Position numbers and translations under genes: made by a program | Shown: piece by piece, positions 1 to 6,100 of the stretch | How the letters are laid out: every line of letters starts with the position of its first letter | Position numbering within the stretch: position 1 is the stretch's first letter | The notes under the pieces: generated by a model | Told to the model about the DNA's origin: nothing | What the model saw: only the letters and a program-made list of their open reading frames with translations | The model's database searches: none | Assembly: GCA_005885565.1 (NCBI GenBank) | Contig: VAXK01000028.1 | Location: 1 to 7,718 of the forward strand | Direction of reading: 5' to 3' | DNA: 7,718 bases | Source of the DNA: Actinomycetota bacterium | Lineage (GTDB): Bacteria; Actinomycetota; Thermoleophilia; Gaiellales; Gaiellaceae

Positions 1-153
1 GACGACGCCGTCGAGCACGCCTGCCGCGGCCACGCGGTCCGCCGGGAGCTCGACCTCGACGCGCGCGCGACGCGCCATGTCCTCGAGCCACGCGCGCCAG
101 AGCGGTCGCGTGTCGCCGAGGACGGCGTCGAAGTCGAGCGCGAGTGCCTCCAC
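1..153 (-). CDS. HAD-superfamily hydrolase, N-terminal part (runs off left edge)
   Basis: This is the first 51 codons of a protein read leftward from a GTG at 153-151; the rest lies outside the window. The N-terminus reads MEALALDFDAVLGDTRPLW. The hydrophobic strand followed by D7-x-D9 matches HAD motif I, where the first Asp is the nucleophile and the second the general acid/base. 'LGDTRPLW' then leads into a helical cap, as in phosphoglycolate-phosphatase-like HAD proteins. The substrate cannot be told from this fragment. GTG is chosen because motif I must lie close to the N-terminus and the next start, an ATG at codon 26, falls after it. There is no Shine-Dalgarno sequence. A TATCAT box (170-165) lies 11 bases upstream, so the transcript may have almost no leader. 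The gene is divergent from the cobalamin riboswitch. I am fairly sure of the coding frame and moderately sure of the family. Confidence 0.72.
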   Translation of the reverse strand, partial: MEALALDFDAVLGDTRPLWRAWLEDMARRARVEVELPADRVAAAGVLDGVV

Positions 154-164
154 GAGCGGGGGCG

Positions 165-170
165 ATGATA
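165..170 (-). promoter_or_regulatory. Possible -10 box (TATCAT) for the HAD gene
   Basis: Read on the minus strand, TATCAT at 170-165 lies 11 bases before the GTG start of the HAD gene and matches the TANNNT -10 pattern. No convincing -35 hexamer is visible. The same bases overlap the 5' end of the riboswitch aptamer on the other strand, so the two divergent promoters would have to be nested here. Confidence 0.35.
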
Positions 171-297
171 GGCTCGGCCCGCAAACCGGCGAGCGGTCAG
201 GGAATCCGGTGCGAATCCGGAACGGTCCCGCCGCTGTGAGGGGAGACGCTCTCGCGCCGCAGCGCCACTGGCTTCGGCCGGGAAGGCGACGCGGGAG
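165..297 (+). ncRNA. Cobalamin (B12) riboswitch aptamer
   Basis: The conserved cobalamin-aptamer signatures occur in the right order. A GATAGGCTCGGCC-type 5' segment lies at about 167-179 and 'CAGGGAATCC' at 199-208. The hairpin TCCGG/CCGGA encloses 'TGCGAAT' (205-221), and the nearly invariant ACGG-CCCGC-GCTGTGA core lies at about 222-239. The variable peripheral arm at 240-262 is followed by the B12-box part GCCACTGG (264-271) and CCGGGAAGGC (278-287). In this family adenosyl- or other cobalamins bind the RNA and switch off translation or transcription of B12 uptake or synthesis genes. The expected target is an ABC transporter gene such as btuF, and a remnant of that gene starts almost directly after the aptamer. 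I see no clear terminator or free RBS downstream, so the output of the switch appears lost. The aptamer call is strong; its exact ends are uncertain. Confidence 0.9.
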
Positions 298-298
298 G

Positions 299-663
299 GC
301 GGCGGCGGGGCTCCGGCAGCGTGGGATCCGCGTCCTCGTCCAGTCGACGGCGAAGGACCTCGCGGGCGCCTACGCGCAGATCAGCAGGCTCGGCGCCGTC
401 ACGGGCCACCGCAAGACGGCGAGCGCGCTCGCCAAGCGCATGAAGGCGCGGATCGCACGGGCCGTGGCCTCCGCGCCGAAGCGGCGGCTCACCGTGTACC
501 ACGAGCTGACGCACGACTTCTACTCGGCGACCTCGTCGACGTTCATCGGGCGCATCTACAAGCTCTTCGGGCTCCGGAACATCGCCGATGCCGCCGACGG
601 CGCCGGTCCGGGTTCCCGAAGCTCTCGGCCGAGTACATCCCGGTGCGGCGCCGGGAAGGCTAG
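299..663 (+). pseudogene. btuF: BtuF-like vitamin B12-binding protein remnant
   Basis: From about 311 the frame reads 'LRQRGIRVLVQSTAKDLAG', then 'AYAQISRLGAVTGHRKTA', an Arg/Lys-rich helix, 'LTVYHELTHDFYSATSSTF' and 'GLRNIADAADGAG'. This is the middle of a periplasmic B12/iron-siderophore binding protein (BtuF/FecB type): the end of lobe 1, the long backbone helix and the start of lobe 2. The signal peptide and roughly the first hundred residues of a normal family member are absent, because homology begins right after the riboswitch. After codon 605-607 the frame breaks. 'FPKLSAEYI', the expected continuation, is in another frame from 613, consistent with loss of one base near 608. That frame ends in 'PVRRREG' and a TAG at 661-663, where the family should continue for about a hundred residues. 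With damage at both ends plus a frameshift, a working protein is very unlikely. The apparent ATG at 77 in the same frame precedes the riboswitch and is not a real start. Confidence 0.82.
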
Positions 664-1400
664 GCCGGAGGGGCGAGCCAGCCCGGCTCCGGCCGCTCGA
701 GCCGCCCGTCCGCGACGAGGCTCTCCACGAGCTCCGGCGGGAAGAGCCACCGCCAGCTGAACCAGCGCCCGACCTCCTTCTCGGGCGCGACGACCGCCGC
801 GCGCACCGCCGCGACGAGGAGCTCCTCGGGCCCGCCGCACCCACCCTGCGGATCGGGGAAAGCCTGGTCCCATCGCTCGAGGGTGCCGTTCCGCCGGACG
901 ACGGCGCCGCACAGCTCGAGCGGGAAGAGAATCCCCTTGAGCTCCTTCGGCTTCAGGCCGAGCTCGACCTTGAGATCCTCGGGCGCCGACGGGCCTGCGG
1001 CGGCGAGGTGGTCGAGCACGAGCGCCCAGTCCGGAGCCGCCCGCATGCGCTCGATCTCCGCGCGACAGATCGGATCGAGGATCGCCGCGGTCTCCTCCGT
1101 CACGAGCAGGTTCTTGCCGCGGTGGTGGACCTTGAGCGGGTAGATGCCTTCGCGGTCGGCGAGCTCCCCGAACCACGGCCACTTGGTCGCCGGCCACTCG
1201 CCGAAGCCGCCGCGGCCGGGCGCGTACGGGTCCTCGTGGCACGCCTCGTAGAGGCTCGGCAGGGCCGAGTCCGCCGTCCGCGTCAGCAGCCCGCGGTCGC
1301 GGAGGAACGCCTCGGCCTCGTCGAGCGTGCCGAGCGCGTGGTCGGGCGTCAGCCGGCACTCGTGCGCGCGCCGGTCCTGGAGCTCCTGGAGCCGGCTCAT
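660..1400 (-). CDS. Conserved protein resembling AlkZ-related winged-helix proteins
   Basis: A 246-residue protein starts at ATG 1400 (MSRLQELQDRRAHECRLTPD) with an AGGA ribosome-binding sequence 4 bases upstream. The order of elements resembles the 'AlkZ-related' proteins: an N-terminal helical arm; 'DEAEAFLRDRGLL' and a segment 'LPSLYEA' around residues 28-52; a Trp-rich 'WPATKWPWFGELADREGIYPLKV' region near 69-91; 'GKNLLV' at about 95-100; then a winged-helix-like stretch at about 122-170 (WALVLDHLAAAGPSAPEDLK, then LKPKELKGILFPLELCGAVV). AlkZ itself is a DNA glycosylase, but I do not see residues that would establish glycosylase activity here, so function is open. The last codons overlap the stop of the btuF remnant (TAG on the plus strand at 661-663, TAG on the minus strand at 662-660). 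The N-terminus is divergent from the CinA-domain gene with a 21-bp gap. I am confident it is a gene; the family call is tentative. Confidence 0.8.
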   Translation of the reverse strand: MSRLQELQDRRAHECRLTPDHALGTLDEAEAFLRDRGLLTRTADSALPSLYEACHEDPYAPGRGGFGEWPATKWPWFGELADREGIYPLKVHHRGKNLLVTEETAAILDPICRAEIERMRAAPDWALVLDHLAAAGPSAPEDLKVELGLKPKELKGILFPLELCGAVVRRNGTLERWDQAFPDPQGGCGGPEELLVAAVRAAVVAPEKEVGRWFSWRWLFPPELVESLVADGRLERPEPGWLAPPA

Positions 1401-1421
1401 CGGTTCCTATACTCGCTCGCA
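1401..1421. promoter_or_regulatory. 21-bp divergent promoter region
   Basis: Only 21 bases separate the ATG of the minus-strand gene (1400) from the GTG of the plus-strand gene (1422). The gap holds TATACT (1408-1413), a good -10 box 8 bases before the GTG, which would make that mRNA leaderless. The same TATA core read on the other strand gives GTATAGGA, whose AGGA sits 4 bases before the leftward ATG. Any -35 elements and upstream parts would lie inside the opposing coding regions. The -10 for the plus strand is well supported by sequence and spacing; the minus-strand promoter is not resolved. Confidence 0.55.
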
Positions 1422-2138
1422 GTGGGGTCGGCCGTCATCCTCACGATCGGGAACGAGCTCGTTGCCGGCGACGTCCTGAACACGAACGGCTCGTGGCTCG
1501 CGACGCGGCTGGAAGCCCTCGGCGTGCGCGTGCAGCTCCTCGCCGCGCTGCCGGACGAGATCGAGACCGTGGCGGCGTTCGTCCGCGAGCACGCCGCCCG
1601 TTGCGACGTCCTCCTCGTGACGGGCGGCCTCGGCGGCACGCCGGACGACCTCACGCGCGAGGCGCTCGCCGCGGCGTTCGGCGTGGGGCAGGAGGAGGTC
1701 GCCGAGGTGGCGGAGCGGCTCCGTACGCGCTTCCACCGTGACCCCGACTACGCGGCGCGCTGGGCGTTCCTCCCGGTCGGCTCGCGCGCGCTCGAGAACC
1801 CGCTCGGCGGCGCACCCGGGTTCGTGATCGGAAACGTCTACGTCCTGCCGGGCCTCCCGGCCGAGATGGAGGCGATGTTCGCGACCGTCGAGGAGGAGCT
1901 GCGCGGGCCGCAGCCGATCCGGTCGTGGCGGCGGCGCTACCGGACGCGGGAGAGCACGATCGTCGGCGTCCTCGAGGCGATGGGCGAGCGGCACCCCGGC
2001 GTCCTCGTCGGCTCGTACCCGACCTTCGGCGAGGACGGCCCCGAGGTCGAGGTCGTCGTGAAGTCGAGCGACCCCGAGGCGTTCGCGGCCGCGAGCACGT
2101 GGATCGAGGCGGCGCTCGAGCAGGCCATCCGCGGATGA
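1422..2138 (+). CDS. Molybdopterin-binding (MoaB/CinA N-domain) protein, stand-alone
   Basis: A 238-residue protein starts at GTG 1422 (MGSAVILTIGNELVAGDVLN). 'ILTIGNELVAGDVLNTNG' and 'LLVTGGLGGTPDDLTREALA' are the hallmark nucleotide/molybdopterin-binding loops of the MoCF_BD (MoaB/MogA) fold as used in CinA (COG1058). 'PGFVIGNVYVLPGLPAEMEAM' near residues 127-147 is the family's third conserved block. In full-length CinA this domain has ADP-ribose pyrophosphatase-type activity and is fused to a C-terminal nicotinamide-nucleotide amidase. Here the protein ends shortly after a small alpha/beta domain (about 160-238) and lacks the amidase, so it is the short form of the family. GTG is preferred over any upstream codon because beta-strand 1 begins at residue 3 and a TATACT box lies 8 bases before it. 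The stop codon overlaps the ATG of the following lipoprotein gene (ATGA). Confidence 0.88.
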   Translation: MGSAVILTIGNELVAGDVLNTNGSWLATRLEALGVRVQLLAALPDEIETVAAFVREHAARCDVLLVTGGLGGTPDDLTREALAAAFGVGQEEVAEVAERLRTRFHRDPDYAARWAFLPVGSRALENPLGGAPGFVIGNVYVLPGLPAEMEAMFATVEEELRGPQPIRSWRRRYRTRESTIVGVLEAMGERHPGVLVGSYPTFGEDGPEVEVVVKSSDPEAFAAASTWIEAALEQAIRG

Positions 2139-2545
2139 GGCGCACGGCGGCAGCTGCGCTGCTGGCGGTGCTGCTCGTCGCGGGATGCGGCTCGTCTGAC
2201 ACGTCCGTCAAGCGAGACCTGCTCCGTGGTGTCGCGCAAATCCGCACCACACACGATCCGAAGAGGTTGCAGACCGAGCTCCGCCGCACGCTCACGAGGC
2301 TTCGGCGCGACCGGGCGTCGACGGCTGCCGAGCGGCATGCGAGAGAGCTGGCGACCCGCGGCTTGGAGGCGACGCTCGCAGGCATCAGGAGCCGGATCGA
2401 CTTCACCGACAACGACAGCGGCAACGTGGAGGCCGCGACGCGCGATGCCGTGCGCGCCGATCGCCGGTTGGCGCGGGGCGCGAGGCTCTTGCGCGCGGCC
2501 GGCTTGGCCCTCGGGATTCGCATCGGACCGCTCGGCGGGCGCTGA
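2135..2545 (+). CDS. Small lipoprotein of unknown function
   Basis: A 136-residue protein overlaps the preceding stop codon (ATGA, 2135-2138), which suggests translational coupling to the CinA-domain gene. The N-terminus MRRTAAAALLAVLLVAGC has two Arg, a hydrophobic stretch and a lipobox LVAGC with the acylated Cys at residue 18, so it is probably anchored to the outer face of the cell membrane. The mature part is highly charged and helical, with many Arg and Leu and heptad-like spacing (for example 'LQTELRRTLTRLRRDRAS' and 'ATRDAVRADRRLARGARLL'). It ends in 'GIRIGPLGGR'. I recognise no enzyme motif or named family. The length and content resemble small helical lipoproteins common in high-GC actinobacteria. 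Confidence 0.78.
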   Translation: MRRTAAAALLAVLLVAGCGSSDTSVKRDLLRGVAQIRTTHDPKRLQTELRRTLTRLRRDRASTAAERHARELATRGLEATLAGIRSRIDFTDNDSGNVEAATRDAVRADRRLARGARLLRAAGLALGIRIGPLGGR

Positions 2546-2557
2546 AGGCTCGCCCAG

Positions 2558-2563
2558 TACGAT
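2558..2563 (+). promoter_or_regulatory. -10 box (TACGAT) for the membrane-protein gene
   Basis: TACGAT lies exactly 8 bases before the ATG at 2572, the same spacing as TATACT before GTG 1422 and TAGCAT before ATG 3189. That distance places transcription initiation at or next to the start codon. There is no Shine-Dalgarno sequence between. No convincing -35 hexamer is visible. Confidence 0.45.
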
Positions 2564-2571
2564 CGCTCCGC

Positions 2572-3177
2572 ATGGTGACAGACGGTCTTCGGATGCCGCG
2601 AGCGCTCGGCCTCGTCGCGTGCCTCGTCGTCGCGGCAGCCATCGCTCTCGCGGCTCTCGCGCTCGCGTTCAACCTCACGAGCGGGCTGGGCTCCAGCCAC
2701 TACGACGACGCAGGCCGGGCAGAGGTCTCGGCGTACGTCTTGGTCTTCCTCGGCGTGGCGCTCGCAGGGGCGGCGCGCGGGACCGGGAGTCTGGATCATC
2801 GCGCCGGTCTCCGCCTTGCGGCGGCCACTGTCGGCGTGAGCGCGGCCGCTCTTGCCGTCTGCATCGCCGGAGTCGTCTGGGCCTATCGAACCTCGGGCTT
2901 CCATCTCGCTGATGCATACGCGCTGGTGTCGTTCGCGAGGACTCTGGCCTTCGCGGCGCTCGCCCTCGGCGTGCTCGGGGCCACGCTGATGTGGCGGACA
3001 GCGCTTGCCGCCGCCGCGTTCCTGGGGCTCGCCGCGCTGATCTCCCTTGCCGTCGCGCTCGTCCGCGCGTCGTACGATCCCCTCTTCTCCCTCGCCGTCA
3101 TTCTCGCGGTGCTGGCCGCCGCCGTCGCCGTCTCTGCCCGGCAACCGGGTGCCGGCGGAGCGCTCGGCCGGCGCTAG
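2572..3177 (+). CDS. Six-helix integral membrane protein, function unknown
   Basis: A 201-residue, Ala/Leu/Val-rich protein (MVTDGLRMPRALGLVACLVV). Hydrophobic segments that look like membrane helices lie at about residues 11-33, 53-68, 80-104, 121-141, 144-164 and 169-188. A loop at about 34-52 contains 'SGLGSSHYDDAGRAE', and the C-terminal tail 'RQPGAGGALGRR' is short and basic. No transporter or enzyme signature is recognisable. The start is ATG 2572; an internal ATG at codon 8 is a possible alternative that would still precede helix 1. The gene begins 26 bases after the lipoprotein stop and has its own TACGAT -10 box, so it may be transcribed separately. Its stop codon TAG (3175-3177) forms part of the putative -10 box of the helicase gene. 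Confidence 0.75.
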   Translation: MVTDGLRMPRALGLVACLVVAAAIALAALALAFNLTSGLGSSHYDDAGRAEVSAYVLVFLGVALAGAARGTGSLDHRAGLRLAAATVGVSAAALAVCIAGVVWAYRTSGFHLADAYALVSFARTLAFAALALGVLGATLMWRTALAAAAFLGLAALISLAVALVRASYDPLFSLAVILAVLAAAVAVSARQPGAGGALGRR

Positions 3178-3180
3178 CAT
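3175..3180 (+). promoter_or_regulatory. -10 box (TAGCAT) for the helicase gene
   Basis: TAGCAT lies 8 bases before ATG 3189 and includes the stop codon of the upstream membrane-protein gene. The spacing predicts a leaderless helicase mRNA. 'GGCTGGG' between the box and the ATG is only weakly Shine-Dalgarno-like, so leadered translation cannot be excluded. Confidence 0.45.
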
Positions 3181-3188
3181 CGGCTGGG

Positions 3189-6100
3189 ATGTCCGTCGCC
3201 TCGCCTGAGACTTACCTCGCCGACCTGAACGAGGCGCAGCGCGAGGCCGTCCTCGCCACCGAAGGGCCGCTCCTCGTCGTCGCCGGGGCGGGCTCGGGCA
3301 AGACCCGCGTCCTCACCTACCGCGTCGGGCACCTCGTGAACGCGATCGGCGTGAAGCCGAACGAGATCCTCGCCATCACGTTCACGAACAAGGCCGCGGC
3401 GGAGATGAAGACGCGCCTCGAGGACCTCCTCGGGGGCCCGGCCCGCGCGATCTGGATCCTCACCTTCCACGCCGCCTGCGGGAGGATGCTGCGGCGCGAG
3501 GCGCCGCGGCTCGGCTACCGGACGAACTTCACGATCTACGACCAGGCCGACCAGATCCGCCTGACGAAGCAGTGCCTGGAGGAGCTCGAGCGCGATCCGA
3601 AGCGGTTCGTCCCGCGCGGCATCCACGCGCAGATCTCGAACGCGAAGAACAACCTGGTCGGCCCCGAGGCCTATCGCGAGCGGGTCGCGTCCTTCTACGA
3701 CCAGACCGTCGCGGACGTGTACGAGCTCTACCAGCGGCGGCTCTTCGCCTCCAACGCCGTCGACTTCGACGACATGCTGATGCTGACGGTGCAGGTGCTG
3801 GAGAGCTTCCCCGAGGCGCGCGAGCGCTGGCAGAACGCCTTCCGCTACGTCCTCGTCGACGAGTACCAGGACACGAACCATGCCCAGTACGTTCTGCTCC
3901 AGCTCCTCGCGAAGCAGCACAGCAACGTCTGCGCCGTGGGGGATCCGGACCAGTGTCTCGTGGCGGGAACGCCCGTCACGATGGCCGACGGAACGACGAA
4001 GCCGATCGAGCGCGTCCGCGTAGGCGACGAGGTTCTGTCGTGCCTCGGCAGCGGAAGATTCGGCGCTGCGCGCGTGCGTCGCATTCACCGCTCGACCCGC
4101 CGTCACGGCATTGCGATCACGACCTCGGGCGGGCGCCGGATCGTCTCCACGCCGGAACACACGCACTTCGCAGGGTTCAAGGCCGGCAGGACGCCTCAGC
4201 TCCACATGACCTACTTGATGTGGAAGCGTGGCGTTGGCTTCCGCGTCGGCACGTCCAAGACGTATACAAGCGGCCAGCGGCGCTCGGTGCCGGGACCGGC
4301 GATGCGAATGAATCAAGAGCACGCGGATACCTGCTGGGTCGTCTCCGTTCACTCCACCGAGGCCGAGGCCCGCGTTGCCGAGATGGTGCTCTCACTTCGA
4401 TATCAGCTTCCGACGCTCCCATTCGTGGCGAGGCGCGTTGCTGGAAGAGAATCCGCAGGCGTCGTCGGCGACCAGAGCCTGATCGACGCGGTGTTCGCCG
4501 AGCTCGATACCAAGGCGAGCGGCCGGTTGCTTCTACGCCGATACGGCTTGAGCTTCGACCACCCGCACTTCAGCGCCGCGGCGACCACGGGCGGCTCGCG
4601 CATCCGTCGCCGGCTCACCGTGTCGCTTTGCGGCGATGCACGGGGCGGAAAGCCGATGCACCGCTTGTCGTTGTTCGGTTACGACGCAGAGGGCCGACAA
4701 GCGCTCGAACACGCTGGGCTCTCTACTCGCCCGGCCTATCGGGGCTCACACGGATGGCGCGTCGAGACGGCGCACGCAGACTTCGGACGACTCGTCGAGA
4801 CGGTGGAGCGTGTCGAGGCTGCCGTCGACGTCTCGGTGCGGTTCACGGCTCGACTCGCTGCGCAGGACGAGGGGGTCGTAACAGGGAACTCGCTTCCGTT
4901 CATGCCGGCTTCGGCTGTCCGGCCGGGAATGCTGATGGTGACAGGATCAGGCGCCTTCGATCTCGTCGAACGCGTCGATCCTGTGACGCTCGAGGAACCC
5001 GTGTACGACCTCGACGTCGAGCGGACGCACAACTTCGTCGCGAGCGACCTCGTCACGCACAACTCCATCTACGCCTTCCGGGGCGCCGACATCCGCAACA
5101 TCCTCGACTTCGAGCGCGACTTCCCCGGCACGCGCACGATCCCGCTCGAGCAGAACTACCGCTCGACGAACGCGATCCTCGGCGCCGCGAACGCCGTCAT
5201 CACGCACAACCGGGAACGGAAGGAGAAGAACCTCTGGTCGGAGCTCGGCGAGGGCGAGCCGGTGCGCGTGGTCGAGGTCGAGGACGAGCACGCCGAGGCG
5301 CGCTTCGTCGCCGCCGAGATCGCGGGCCTCGTCGAGTACGGCTGGAGCGGCGACGAGGTCGCGGTCGTCTATCGGACGAACGCGCAGTCGCGCGTGCTCG
5401 AGGACGTGCTCGTGCGCCAGGGCGTCGCGTACCAGGTGATCGGCGGCCCGCGCTTCTACGAGCGGGCGGAGGTGAAGGACGTCATCGCCTACCTCCAGGT
5501 GATCGACAACCCGTACGACGCGGTCAGCCTGACCCGGATCGCGAATCGCCCGCGCCGCGGGGTGGGGGACACGTCGCTCGCGCGCCTCGCGAGCCACGCG
5601 GACACGCAGGGAATCTCGCTCTGGGAGGCGCTCGGCCAGGCCGAGGAGGCGGGTGTCGCCGCTGCCCCGCGCCGTGCGGTCGAGGGCCTGCGGACGCTGC
5701 TCCAGTCGCTCGCCGCCGGCGCGCTCGAGCTCGAGGTGTCCGAGCTCGTGGAGCGCGTCCTCGAGCGAACCGGCTACCTCGAGGCGCTCGAAGCGGAGCG
5801 AACCGTCGAGGCGCAGGGCCGGATCGAGAACCTCCAGGAGCTCGTCGGCGTCGCGCGCGAGTACCAGGAGACGGCGGAGGAGCCGAGCCTGTCGAGCTTC
5901 CTCCAGGAGATCTCGCTCTACTCCGACCAGGACGCGATCCGCGGCGAGGAGAGCCTCGTCACGCTGCTCACGCTGCACAACGCGAAGGGGCTCGAGTTCC
6001 GCGCCGTCTTCATGATCGGGATGGAGGAGGGGATCTTCCCGCACTCCCGCTCGATCGAGGAGCAGGGCGTCGAGGAAGAGCGCCGACTCTGCTACGTGGG

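Noticed and set aside
77..310. Upstream extension of the BtuF frame from an ATG at 77
   Set aside because: This stretch is antisense to the HAD gene up to 153 and then covers the riboswitch. The translation is low-complexity Ser/Arg/Gly and has no family match.
588..1421. Plus-strand frame running through the AlkZ-like gene into the CinA-domain gene
   Set aside because: It is antisense to a more protein-like minus-strand gene, and the CinA domain begins exactly at GTG 1422 with its own -10 box.
1651..3180. 509-codon open frame on the minus strand
   Set aside because: It is Arg/Ser/Pro-rich without domains and lies antisense to three well-supported genes. Long shadow frames are expected at this GC content.
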